Shown here piece after piece: positions 36,287 through 48,067 of a DNA stretch of 64,000 nucleotides; within the stretch, counting starts at the first letter, position 1; each line of letters starts with the position of its first letter. The stretch spans positions 124,001 to 188,000 of the forward strand of contig JACGCN010000045.1 in assembly GCA_014905825.1 (NCBI GenBank), written 5' to 3'. The translations under genes and the position numbers were made by a program. The notes under the pieces were generated by a model that saw only the letters and a list, made by a program, of their open reading frames with translations, made no database searches and was not told the origin of the DNA. Source of the stretch: Lyophyllum atratum (Eukaryota; Basidiomycota; Agaricomycetes; Agaricales; Lyophyllaceae).

Positions 36287-38093
36287 GGAAATACGAGTTA
36301 AAAGGCTTGTCGATTGAAGACAGCACGTCGTCGATCGTTGGGATTTATAGTGTTCGGGCCTCTCTTTTATGCACGGTTTGGATGGATCTCCGTAGGATGA
36401 GATTGTATTTGGCCGGATATGTATACCTGTTCGGCTGCCTGTGAGAGCCAATCAGGACCAAGGACAGATCTCGTCATTCCCAGCACGGCCATTAGTCCAT
36501 AAGGATAAGGGCTGTTCATGGCCCTCAGAAGCATGTTTCGCCAACCTGCCGGTATCTTTGATTGTGTTTGCTCCGCCTCCGGCCAAAAAACCACGCACAG
36601 AGCTGTTGTGCTCCGGAATACATCCATTGATGGAGTCAATGGTATACTTAAGACTTCGGCTGAATATCCATGGAATTGTGTTCGTTGTTCGAAAGGTGTC
36701 GCAGAAGACGTTAGGGTCGGTTGGTGATCGTGGCACTCCGATGCGGCGTTTGACTTTTCTAGATGATCGCCTGACATGGAAATCTAGGCGCCTTACTCGG
36801 TGAGATCTCACCAAAATTTCAATGAACAAGTACTGCCACATCTCCATTTGTGAGCCCGGGGCAGGTCCTTCTCCGGAGGATTACCGATCACACGTACATA
36901 AATCGATCGTTAAAAGCCGAGACGAGAGTTGCCGAAGGACCCAAGAGAACGGCCCAATCAGGGCAACAATTCATTGAGGAACCGGAACGGATAGCAAAGC
37001 AAGCGGTGGACTGAACAGTTTATGGACGTCAGTGGTATGTTCCAACCTGTGTCCCGATAGATTAGCATAACTCGTCTAATGATCCTAACTTCTCTCTGAT
37101 AACGGGTCCCTTGGTCTTTGTCACGCACCATTTTCAGATTATCTTTCCTACAGTTGACAGGTCCACAGGTGCCAAACCAGCTACCCTAAATATCGAATTA
37201 TCAGATAGGAAATACTTACCAATGCGAAGCGTTCGGGGACCCGAAGGGGAAACACAACGGGGGCAGTTTCGGAGGGACTACCTTCGGCTCACAATCTTCA
37301 AACCTGAGTATTGTGTTGTTTTCTGTAACTTGAAGGTTACAATATGCTTCCTTTGTTGATGATAGTAAAAAACTTCTCTTGACTAGTAAATGCGCGCCAA
37401 TCATAAAGATCGCTCGTTGGCCGGCTTTCTGAAATCCAAGATGTTTCTCAAGTTTCTGGTGATAAATGGATGCAGGCTGACCTTCAAATGGATGCGATTC
37501 TAGCCTCTAAAAGCTACTAGATTTATTTGGGACCAAACCCTGTAAGTGCGGTCCATACTGGCCTATAAAGAGATAGCTTGGAGTATAGCAGATGCGATGT
37601 ACATATTCGGTGCCCAAGTCTAGAACAACGTGTTATGACTTGCAGATCCGCCATCGCGCCGACAAGTTAAAATTGTCTCTTACGGTCAAGCCCAATCAAG
37701 AGGTCCATGGGTCTCCCAGAAGGTCGCGATATTCGGAAGCCATGGTTGTCCTCTAGGAGCTCCTGGGCCTTTGCGAACTCCCCAATCGACTAACCTTACG
37801 GAGGAGCAAGGTGACACCTCGCTCGTGCCGGCGATTCTCCGCGTGAACGTTGAGTCCCACTCCAAGCATGGAGGAACGAGCGTGTCCTCCGAGGCCATGA
37901 TTCCATCGCGTGGTAGTTGACCGGAACAAAGATTGCGTCAGAAGGACTCCCACACCACCGGAGAAGGCACAGACTAGCACGGCCATCGTGTATTTGCAAT
38001 TCTGCAGATCTGATTCAGCCTTAAAGGACAATCAGTGAACAGCCCGCAGATCCAACAGCAGCGACGCGCCAATGGCAGAGTACCCAGCACAAG
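36287..38093. other. Intergenic, no supported gene
   Basis: Several overlapping open stretches (for example 36847-36452 and 38031-37753 on the minus strand) lack domains or conserved motifs. This is the upstream region of the TEA factor, and long regulatory regions are common for such genes. Confidence 0.35.
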
Positions 38094-38564
38094 ATGTTTA
38101 AAGAGACCTTCGAACGTCTTCCCGTAAATTTTGATGATCATGAAGGTTGGTGGACAGAATTAGCAATACACTTCCGGATCAGGAAATCTTCAACAAATGG
38201 AACGACAGATCCACGTGTTCTGGTGTCGGTGCTTTGAAATGCCAGAGGCACTTCCTCTGGCACAGTTGATGTGTTGGACCTGTACCGCCTGGAATCGGTA
38301 ATCCAGGCCGTGGTTCTCGTACTTGAAGAAGTTCCTGTTTCAAATTCTATCCGGCAGGAAATCACAACCCGCCCAGAAGCGCTAAGAACATTGTTGTATT
38401 TTGGAGCCCGTCAGGGTCCCGAATATAGGTCTCTCATCGCCAACGTTGACGCGCCTTGCGCAGCGCATGAGGCCCTGATGTACCTTGTATTGCAGCATGG
38501 AGGCACTCCAGGACCAAATGCAGGAACTAATGCAATACATACAGGCGATAAGAGTAAGAATTAA
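38094..38564 (+). pseudogene. Relic of an unknown helical protein with an in-frame stop
   Basis: From the ATG at 38094 one frame reads MFKETFERLPVNFDDHEGWW and then an AIHFRIRK segment. A TGA near 38236 interrupts it, after which the same frame continues without break to 38564. The second part includes DLYRLESVIQAVVLVLEEVP, SIRQEITTRPEALRTLLYFG and AALHEALMYLV-like helices, reminiscent of ARM-type helical repeats. A continuous frame across a single stop, plus protein-like composition on both sides, points to a recently disabled gene or a missed tiny intron. The family is not recognised. Confidence 0.4.
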
Positions 38565-38776
38565 GGACATTGTCTGTAATAAACCCCGAAAGATGAGTCC
38601 CGCATTGTGTACAGTAATAAAAAAAGAGTGTCGGTAGCTGTGTAGATGTATAGTTATCCAAGAGCCTATGTCCATCGTGTTCTTGTTTACGAACGGGGAA
38701 AAAGGAGGGATCGGCGTCAAACTGTATCATAAAGAAAAAGGTTAAAGGTGGCCGTGCTCTCCGGTCTCCGATCCCG

Positions 38777-41690
38777 TTATCGAGCGCCCCCTCCACATGG
38801 TGGTGGCACCGCAGCGTTAATCGCGTCCCAGGGATCAGGGGGGTAGGTGCATCCGGAAATGGGAGTTGGCGCGCCGGCGGTATCCTGGCCATTGAACCAT
38901 CCTTTACCGACACTAATCGTCGCAGTGGCCGTGAACGTCGGCGGAGGCAGGCTCATTACGGTACCCGTTGGCGTATAGGTGGGCAACAAGCTCCCAGGCG
39001 TGCCGACGTTGGAGATGGTCGCTGGAGGCCAAGGGAAGCGTGCGGTGGCAGTTGCCGCGATTGTACCTGCACCAGCACCACCTGTCTGCCATGGCTGAAA
39101 GTTCCCATCGAACGCGGGACCAACTACACCAAGAGAAGCACAAGTACCCAATGCTGTCCTTGGGTCTGTCGGCATCCACCCGTTCCGAAGACCGAGCTGA
39201 TAAGACCATAGGGGCGATTCGACGATACCAGCCGTTGAGTTACCGACCTGAGATGCGTTGTAAGCGTGGGTAGTAGGCACATGAATTCATTACGAAACTG
39301 ACCTTCCACGTCCAAAAGAACCAATCACCGAGGGCGTCCATGCTGGCCTCCGCGAATTTTTGGAGCCCAGCTTTCGTAGCGGCGGACCACTTCGAAGAGT
39401 CCTGCCAATCAGCGCAGTTGCCACCGTAGGTCGTACCACGCCCGGCAACGCCTTTGAGGAACAGACCGCAGTCGTTGAATCCGTTGCTGAACTCTCCAGC
39501 AACGGTCACTCCAAAGTTAGATCGGCTGAAGAAGACGATGAGCATCAGGTAAACGGACGTGATCTCGGGATTCTGTAGTGATTTCATACCTGCTGTTGAC
39601 CCCTGCGGCCCATCGAGTGCATGCTTGCTTCGGCCATGTTCCGCCAGCATCATCCCCTGTCCCGGTGTCAATGGGTGCCGTAGATGAAGAACCATCGAAG
39701 GACATGTAGGGGTGTGTGTCGAGGGCGATGCGGTCAGAGCCGGGGAGGAAGTCTGCCCACGACGAAAGGCCACCGAAGCCATCATGGATCGAAATGTACG
39801 GACCATTACCTTCGCCGAATCCAGTTATACCGCGTATCATGGTGTGTGCTTGGAGGTAACTAGAGCACGGAAGTTGGAAACGTCCAAGAACAAAAGGAAG
39901 AACAAATGTAATGCTTACAAACTGGTGAGCTGTGAACGACCGATGATGGAGAGGAGCGCTTCGTTCATGATGCCGAATAACGGGACCAGATCCTTGTACT
40001 GAGGTTGCGAGATAAACTCAGTGAATACGCGTATGTATTCTAGTGCTCGCTGTGCGTTCGCGATACCCATGACACCGTTCAGGAAATTAGGATCGCCCAG
40101 TTTCCCCGAGTGATTGTAGCCTGGGGGACGTGCGTGAGATAACCTGCCAGCAAACAAAAGGATGCGGTGCTAATTTACCGTTCTGCGATCCAGGAATCGT
40201 GTGCAAATCAAGCTTAACGCGGAGACCATACTTCCTACACCACCCCAGCAGACGGAGGATATATCTGTAACGCGGTGGGGCGCTGAGATCAGCATGGAAG
40301 ATGTGATGGACATATTGAATTACGCACTTCCAGCTGGTCTGGGCGAGGAAAGGCTCGCCGGGCCAGGTCTCGATGGCCCAGTATGGTACAGGCAACCTGA
40401 TCCAGTTGAGACCAGCGCCGGCGATCTCCGCTATATCTTCCTCCGTCTGTGACAATGGAGTGTCAGATGTGGAGAACATAGGAGAGAAAGGGGTACTCCT
40501 TACAATAAATGTCTTGTAGTGCTCTTCTAGTTGATTGATCCCACCGCTTGCAGTGTCAGCGCGCATGAGGGTGCTAAGAGTCCACTCATCGACGGCGCCT
40601 GGGTACTTTTGGAATAGCGCCGGAGAAATAAATGGCTCGAGAACGAAAAGACCTCCTAGATTGACCCTGATTTCCACATAACAAATTCGATCAGCAAGGA
40701 TCATGCGAGAATAGCACAGGTGAAAGAAACATACCCATGAACGCGATCTTTGCCCCAGGTCCAACTTTGATTGAGAGGAGGGGTCCAAGAGTTTGGTCGA
40801 GCATTATTATTGAATGGGTCGTTGGGATCGGATACCCCTGGGGATGGTTAGTCAGGATGACTCTTAGATGAACAATAATCGGGATTCGAAGTCGTAAAAA
40901 AAATGACACGCAAGGAAATGAAATTGTCAAGAAAGCCGCTCAAATTTAGGCGCCTTTGGCGACACATTTAGACAAGCGCTTACACCGCCTATGTCATGCG
41001 GGAACGAAGAAAGATGATGTAGGTAGAAAAACTGCGCCGTGATGCTGATAGGGCTCTGACAAGAACAGAGAAGCGGAGATGTGTGAACTTACAATAGCCA
41101 CCAAATTTGTTCGTATACGTGAAAGTAGATCCATCCTCGGTGGTGACAGTCGATCCATCTCCCCCTGTAGTAGCAAGCGTGGGAGGTCCATTGTTTCCAC
41201 CGCCGCCCCCTATGGGCCCTCCGCCAGCTGTAGTGGAGGGGCTAGGAGTACCGTCTGCTTGGGAATTCCGCTGCTTGGGCTTGATAACAGTAAAGTATAC
41301 AGGAATGATCACGGCCAGTATTATTATTGCAAGGATCACGAGGCCAACGAGCACCAGTAGAAATGGTCGTCGGCGTTGCCTGGTGCGGGGTAACTCTTCT
41401 GGATATTCGTTGACTTCCGGCTTGGCCGATTCAGAAATGAGAGGTCCTGAGTTATTGTCCAAGGGCGGGATGTACGAATCGCGAGGAGTTGATGCATCCG
41501 ACTCTATATATGACGCCCTGGGAGGTTCGAGCAGATCATGGTCGTCTGCGGGCAAAGGAGTGTGGAGAGCCGTCTCTAAGGTAGCAGAGGTAGCAGAGAC
41601 GGGACGGTCGACCATCTTGCACAACGGCGGGGCGTGGTGGAGGAGGACAAGGGGCGCACAAGCTCGCCAGCATGCTTGGTCGAGGTTCAC
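38777..41690 (-). CDS. Membrane-anchored exo-1,3-beta-glucanase, GH5 (GH5_9-like)
   Basis: A type II membrane glycosidase. A cytosolic acidic N-terminus and the basic stop RTRQRRR precede the helix PFLLVLVGLVILAIIILAVI, then a Gly/Pro/Thr-rich stalk (about 41330-41110). The catalytic domain opens with VNLGGLFVLEPFISPALFQK, followed by AGAGLNWIRLPVPYWAIETW, YGLRVKLDLHTIPGSQNG and YNHSG. LVPLFGIMNEAL holds the acid/base Glu and GVTVAGEFSNGFNDCGLFLK the nucleophile Glu. DALGDWFFWTWKIGNSTAGI and SPLWSYQLGLRNGWMPTDPR close the barrel. The C-terminal extension is Thr/Pro-rich and ends CGGGAR. It should trim beta-1,3-glucan at the cell surface. Translation may instead start at the second Met (about 41615). 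Several introns interrupt the barrel. Confidence 0.92.
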
Positions 41691-43892
41691 ATTTGTGGGC
41701 GGTTATGATGAATGGCACGTGGCCATATTTTAGGCCCCGGCCCGGCCTTCCAAGCCCGCAACACTGTGGGGTTCGTTACACCTTACAATAGTACATTGAT
41801 TACTGCAGGCATGCCCTTCACGGGACTTTTTGAAGCATAGTTCCACCGTCTACCGAGTCTGATGAGCCTGAATTTTTGAAGGCTTGGGCGTTCTGAACCT
41901 TCAGCAACTTTAGTCTCGACTTTTCATACATCGGAGATTAAGCCGCTTGGCAGCGGGCTATTTCGCCGATCAAATTGGCAACATCGCGTAAAATACTTCC
42001 GCGTCCGCCTCGAAAGGCGATGAGCCATTGGTAGAATGAAGTCACTCGGGCATGAGTTGGTTCTGCGTATGACATACAAGAAGCTCAATGCGACAGCTTG
42101 GATAGGCATTCGAACATACGAAGATTACGGATTTACTGCGGACGTATCCGATGAGATGGCCCTATACGAATGTCCTTCCAGTTGTCATATCAAGTCTTCA
42201 CCGCCCAAACTGCCGCATAAAGTAACAGAGGCCGTCTATACGTCCGCCCGGCTAAATTCTACCTCCCGACGCAAGGGAATGTAAATTAGCATGGAAGGCT
42301 AGACATATATTATCAAAACGATACCTCTAGAACTTCCGTATCACGAAGGCATACCAGTCTGTAGCTGCTAAAACCTTTCAGGATATGTTTCTCATCCGAG
42401 AAGTGCAGAGAAGTAAGACATAAGCAACATCGCTTTCGCCGCACTATCCATAATTACTGTTCGAGGTTCTCGGAGCGCCTGCTTTGGCGCCCAGTCTGTT
42501 ATCATCGGCCGATGCTCAACTCCGATGACACTGCCAGAATCCAGTGAGTTCAGGATAGGCGGTCTCTTAAATCCTGTGTCAGGAGTGAAAAGTCATGGCA
42601 GATAATGAAACACGGCAGACCATGGACCTTCCTCAATCGCGGACCTAGGAGACCCAACAACTCGGGCCTCAAGATACTTAATGTTAAAAGATAAAAACAT
42701 CCGTATGGCTATAAATTCATCGGCTTCGTACTCGACGGAACTTCCGAGTTTTGACCCTTTTTGCACTGGTCAGTTTCTCCAAAGCAGCATCTTCCCATTC
42801 CTCATTGACGCTCGACGCACCGGGGATACGTACCACATACACCCGCACAACATACGAGGGGCCGGCCGAGATTCGCGATCCAGCTAAGGGTGTAAAGTGT
42901 ACTCAATCGAAGAGAAATCGGAATGGCAGAGGTCATAACGTTAACGGCATCCAAAAGACATTAACCCTTGACCCTTCTCCGATCCACTTGCACTAGGACT
43001 GAACCTCTCGCAAGAGCCCTATCAAACACCGCGAGAATCCCCATTATCCCTTCTTGACATATCCAAGAAGCCCTCAAGATTCGGACGCGCACACTGGCAC
43101 CCAGCTTGCTCGGATACCCAAGAGACCCAGCCAAGAGTGCGGCTCCCAGGAGGATAGGGACCATTAAGCCAGATCTCGGTGCGCTCCAGCTCCGAAAGTC
43201 CAAATTTGGTGTTGAGAGCATCGTGTTAAAGCGAGCACGAATAGAGGCTAGTCGCTCGAAGAAATGAAAGGAAGTTGTTGGGTGCACCAAGGTCCAAAAG
43301 GGGTTCCTCGGAGGCGCGGGACGATATTTGTGGCAGGGTATTTGGCTCTATTGGAGGATCCAAACAGGGGCAGACAACTTGAAAGAAGTCCAGTGCATGG
43401 AAGTCGACTTGTCGAAGTCGGCAGGGTCGTAAACTCGCTCGCGGACTTGTGGCTTTGCAACTCGCGCCGATAATTGACCTAGAACTTCCACGGTACTAAA
43501 TAGGATCTGTCATTACGAGCTGACGGAGGGTCGTATGACAAGAGACTCATGTTCTCATGCGCCTCTGGAGACACGGTTTGGGGTGCGCAATATCGCCTAA
43601 TATCGCACAAAGTGGGAACCGAGGAACGTCAACGTCGCAAGCAAGCACGCGATACACATGTCGTCCCCAGAGTCAGAACAGCCAGATATTTTCGACTCTC
43701 AGTCAGAACTCCGACGCGACAGCGAAGAAGCTGGCGAGAGTTGTTGGACGGGGACATTAATTGATTTCTTTTGTGATCATGATCACTCGTGTACTCAGCA
43801 CTCCATACAGCACCTTATCTTCGCGGGCTACCTGGGAGAAACGTAGACCCTGAGGGAAGTGTCATCTGTAACAGTAGAGGCGCTATGCACTG
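41691..43892. other. Intergenic, 2.2 kb without a supported gene
   Basis: Promoter of the glucanase plus unassigned sequence. Small open stretches occur (42036-42284 and 43658-43846 on the + strand), but none has recognisable features. Confidence 0.35.
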
Positions 43893-44372
43893 TCATGAGT
43901 GTGGTCCTGCAGCTTCACGGTTAACGTCCCCGACATCGATCGAGGCGTGGAACCCAGAGTTTCCCTGCAGGTTTAGCTGCAGAGCTTCCAGGGCTGAGAT
44001 GGGTCGGCCTTCCCGCCTAGCAGTTCGAGCCATGGCGAATGCCGGATGAGAATAACCGCCAAGATATGGCATCAACCCAGGGAAATTGGGGTGACGGAAC
44101 TTTGAATCGAGGGCTGGGTCGTCCTGAAAAGATGATGACAAAGAATAGTCCATATTCGTCTGTAAAGCCATCGTCCGTGAGGTTCCCAGCTTGAACCCCG
44201 TTTGGCCTGGGTGCCGAGCGATGAGATGCGAAATACTTGACAATGGCGAGAGAAGAAGAGGGTTTGTGATGAAGGTTGCACGGGAGCGTGAGTCCCTTTG
44301 GCAATCCGCTTCATACAACACCTGGAGTGGGGGCGGGTCCGTGATCGACGCTGGCAACCCCAACCCCCCCAC
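43893..44372 (-). CDS. Doubtful small open reading frame
   Basis: Open for about 159 codons. The 3' half (from MALQTNMDYSLSSSFQDDPA through MPYLGGYSHPAFAMARTARR to HASIDVGDVNREAAGPHS) has protein-like composition, while the 5' half does not. No family is recognised and no intron is evident. Listed because nothing else explains the region. Confidence 0.25.
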   Translation of the reverse strand: MGGLGLPASITDPPPLQVLYEADCQRDSRSRATFITNPLLLSPLSSISHLIARHPGQTGFKLGTSRTMALQTNMDYSLSSSFQDDPALDSKFRHPNFPGLMPYLGGYSHPAFAMARTARREGRPISALEALQLNLQGNSGFHASIDVGDVNREAAGPHS

Positions 44373-44833
44373 TTCCCGTCTTCGAGTCGACCCTCCGGTG
44401 TCTTAGCGGCAACGTTGACGGTGGCAATAAGCATCGATTGTTTGGTACTACCGTGTAGAGTAAATACGCCGCCGCCGCCGTCGTCGATCAACGTCTTCTG
44501 TAGTTCTTGAAACTCGATCGAGAGGAACATGGGTGCTGCCGCGTGGCAGCATAGCAACAACAACGACAATGAACATGGATTGAGGAGATGACCGACTGCT
44601 TACATCCGAGTCTGATGGTACGAGTATACGATTGCACAAAGGCGCCAACATGCCTCACGAGTCCAAAGGTGCTCAACAAGGGGGGGAGGGGCGGTGAGAA
44701 GAAGGGAAAGAAGAAAAGCAACGCACGGACGAGCAATATCAATCATAGCATGTACTGACGGTGGTGACCAAAACGTTGGTCAGCATCGAAAAGTGACGTG
44801 GAGAAAGATGGAGGAACGTACTTTGATGTGTAA

Positions 44834-45989
44834 CTAATACTCGACAGCATCATCATCGTCGGCTTGCATGGGCACCGGCTCTTCCTTCTTTTCCGGCTCA
44901 GCCGTTGGCTCCTTCAGCTCCCCGCCCGCTGTGCCCTTGTCTACGTCCATGCTAGCAGCGGGCTCAACAGCATCAGTCGCCTCAGCAGCTGGCGCTTCCT
45001 CGGGGGCGGGAGGGGGAGGTGCGGCGGGTGCAGGAGCCGGATCCATATCCATCTCAACATCCTCTGGGACCTTTTCTGTCTTTCTCCGTGCATCCTCCTC
45101 GGCGACTCGCTGTCTCAGCTGGTTGATTTCAACGATGCCGGTCCCACGCTCCTCGTGAAAGAGTTGCCATTCTTTTTCCGCGGCTTCTGCAACCTGTGGA
45201 TTATAAGTACGTGTTATCATGACAGGAGAGGCGAATAGACTTGCCTCTGCTTTGCGGTGGGCAAGGAATGACTCCTGGGCAGGCAAGAGAATTGCAGGGA
45301 GGTAGTAGAGCGGCGGTGGGTGTGAACGATTGGGAAGAGCGAGGGGATTAGTTGATGGTGGAGGTGTTGAATCGTCCAAGGGAATGGTGTCAGATGTAAT
45401 TAAAAAGTTAGCAAGCAGGGGTAGTCGGGTCCGGCGATATTTATACTAGAAAATTTCCGTGAGCATCCACACGACCCCAGAAAGCGGACATGGACGTACG
45501 ATGGAATCCTTGAGTTGCAGCTCTTCTTCTCTCCTGTTGGCAGACATCTTGTCCTTTTTGGCCTCTTCGGCTCTCCTGACGGAATCGGTCTCTTTTCGCA
45601 GTTTATTCTGTAGTCTTTGTTCTATCAGTTGACGTTTTTTGGCCTGTCGGAGCACCTATCAGCACAGAACTTGGATGTCAAACATGCAAACTCACCGCCT
45701 CGCTCGCATTTCGCTCCTTGTCCTCGATTTTCGCCTTGTTAAGGGTGCCAACCAAGAGTCCAAACATGCTTTTACCCCGTTTGCGTTCTCGACCGCCACC
45801 TGTGAGGGCCTCGATGTCCAGTCGCGGCCGTTTCTTGCCTCCTGCGGCCATTGCAGCTGGCTCCGTCGGTGGTCGCTGAGGCTCCTCCACTTCAGGCTTC
45901 GAAGCATCTTGAAGCGTTCTGATCACCGTAAACTGTCAACTTCGAAATGATATAAGTTGAAGGAATCCAACATACTCGTCGGACGACAT
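44834..45989 (-). CDS. Pinin (splicing-associated protein)
   Basis: The start exon MSSDE (45989) joins through a gtatgt..gatcag intron to TLQDASKPEVEEPQRP. GGKKRPRLDIEALTGGGRER precedes RGKSMFGLLVGTLNKAKIED, the pinin/SDK/MemA hallmark 'R.MFG.L.GTL.K'. Next come coiled-coil exons AKKRQLIEQRLQNKLRKETD and RREEELQLKDSI, then YYLPAILLPAQESFLAHRKA and VAEAAEKEWQLFHEERG. The C-terminus is Pro/Ala/Glu-rich and very acidic, ending DDDDAVEY. Animal pinin is a nuclear-speckle component of the exon-junction peripheral complex (ASAP/PSAP). The fungal protein is shorter but keeps the core. Four or more exons. The gene is divergent from SRP72 with only about 113 bp between start codons. Confidence 0.9.
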
Positions 45990-46102
45990 TTGCGTAAGAT
46001 TTGGTGGTGGATGTTGGGGAAGGCGAGTGTGGGAATTTCAGTGACAGCGCAGAGATCGCTTGATCGGTGTTCCGCACAAATTCCACGACACACTCCCAGA
46101 CG
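45990..46102. promoter_or_regulatory. Shared bidirectional promoter, pinin / SRP72
   Basis: Only 113 bp separate the two start codons. There is no clear TATA box in either direction, as usual for housekeeping genes. Confidence 0.6.
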
Positions 46103-47206
46103 ATGGCTCCCAAGGCAGTGGCGACGAGCTCAGGGCCCACCAGTAGGCACAAGGGTAAAGATAATGCCAGGAAATCGACTCCCAAAAAGCCTTTGAGTGT
46201 CCCAGAACGGCTGAAGCGATTGTTCACATCGCTGTGCGCACAAATTGATGGAGGGCATTTTAATAATGCTATAAAGACATGCGATAAGAGTATGATTCAT
46301 TTATCCATCTCTATTAGCAGCGAGATACTAATCTCATGGCTAGTACTGCGACTCGAACCCAATGATACGGACGCGAATCAGACCAAGTTGTTCCTGCTAC
46401 TGCAGACTGAACAATATGATGCTGCGCTCTCCCTGATCGATAGCGATGGGCAGCACTCGTTCGAGCGGGCGTATTCGCTGTACCGCCTTCAGCATGAAGA
46501 GGAGGCTAGGCAGGTGTTACAGGAAACCAAGGGAGAGAAGGGTGACGATGACAGAGGGGTTGTTCATCTGGAGGCACAATTGGTATGCCGTTCATCCGTC
46601 ATGGAACTTGCTTCTCATTCAGGACTGTAGAGCTATCGTGATGGTTCTTACGAGGAGGCGGTTGAGCTTTACAATCAGCTCCTTGAGACTGCAGATCCGG
46701 TATGCTCACAGTTTTGGCACCTATCCATTTTTCTGACGGATCTTCAGCACTCCGAGGAACATTCGGATATCCTGACCAATCTCCAAGCAGCGCAGCAGCA
46801 TCTCGATTTCATCAGGAGCGGCTTCCTACACGCCCTCGACGCCCTCCCCACCGCGGTGAGTAGTACGATGGAGTCCAATCCTCCACCAGCGCAGCCTTCT
46901 GGCCTCAGCGCTGCGGCGGTGGCATCTGTGGCATCAGCATCAACTGCACCCGCTGCCCCGGCCGAGAAGAAGGTGCGCAAGTCGCGCCTCCCCCTTGGTG
47001 TTGTTCCTGGGGTCACTCCTCCGCCTGATCCGGAGCGATGGCTGAAGAAGTCCGAGAGGTCGACGTTTGGGCAAGGGAAGAGGAGAAAGGGACAAGGAGG
47101 TAGTGGGGCGATGCAGGGGAGTGCGACAGTGGATAATGCTCCAACGGCCACCACCAACCCAAGCCATACCAAACCTTCAGGGAGTAAAGGGAAGAAGAGG
47201 AAGTAA
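46103..47206 (+). CDS. SRP72: Signal recognition particle subunit SRP72, short form
   Basis: Four exons, about 320 residues. The N-terminus is basic (MAPKAVATSSGPTSRHKGKD), then TPR-type helices LKRLFTSLCAQIDGGHFNNA and IKTCDKILRLEPNDTDANQT, LFLLLQTEQYDAALSLID, FERAYSLYRLQHEEEARQVL and SYRDGSYEEAVELYNQLLET, ending SDILTNLQAAQQHLDFI. The C-terminal RNA-binding tail is present: KVRKSRLPLGVVPGVTPPPD with PERWLKKSERS, then a Lys/Arg-rich end. SRP72 holds SRP68 and 7SL RNA. Yeast and animal SRP72 are about 600-670 residues and have many more TPRs between these blocks; here they are almost directly adjacent. An ATG at 46067 would add 12 residues. Confidence 0.88.
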
Positions 47207-48067
47207 ATTCAGGGAGGCTAAATTGGCTTGAGGTGCGACTCCCGCGTCGTTCAAGGTTTGCCAGGCTAATCCCACCATCTGGTGCTTCGTGTTAGGTGTT
47301 CGGCGAATATAGCTGCACTAATCATGTTTTCCGAACAATTAAGCGGCCAACTTAGATCCTCATGCTGAACACGTACTTTTAATTTCTTTCTACATCGAGC
47401 TGTATCTGGCTGCACACTCTCTTCAGAATAACCGCTGGTACCAGAAGTTGCTCTGACAAGGACCTAGCGGCATTTGATGGACTAAGTGGAAAATCTTCTC
47501 TCTGCAGGTCACCTCAAGGAACCTCTCTTCTCAACGTCGAGTTCTTTGTGCTCGAAGCGGATATACCCTGAGCCTCATGGATAACGTCAGGCACCCACGT
47601 TAGTCAGACTTTTGGGGAAGGCCCATCATTATCATTGAACTAAACCCAGAACCCCTTCGACACGAGGTTCCAACACAGCGCAGAACCCACAGGAAATGGC
47701 TTGTACGGGATTTGCCTTTCATTCAACCCTGCATATCACTCATCTTCACAGGCATTACAGAACTCGCGGGTGTGCTTTTGACGAGAGAAGGTCAGAGGAG
47801 GCTAATTGACACCTGGACGCAAGGTCGCTTTGAACGCGTGCAGACCATTCCCGTGCGCCCCACGCCTGTTCGCTTTACTTGTTCCAGTGGCAGCTTCGGA
47901 TCGGTCTGCAAAGTCAGATGCAGGCGGCATCACCATGCGAGAGCCTTGCCTCGCCATCTTACGAACAACGCATGGCGTTGGTTCATATAAGAGAGAATCG
48001 TGAAGGGCTCCTCTTGCTTAACTCCTCACACCTACACTTTCCTCCCTAGCTTCCATCGACCTCTGCG
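47207..48067. other. Intergenic
   Basis: 3' region of SRP72 and promoter of the next gene; CATATAAG at about 47984-47991 may act as TATA. No other gene seen. Confidence 0.4.

Noticed and set aside
44468..44490. GCC/GTC trinucleotide run as a repeat locus
   Set aside because: Too short (five or so units) and imperfect to be notable.
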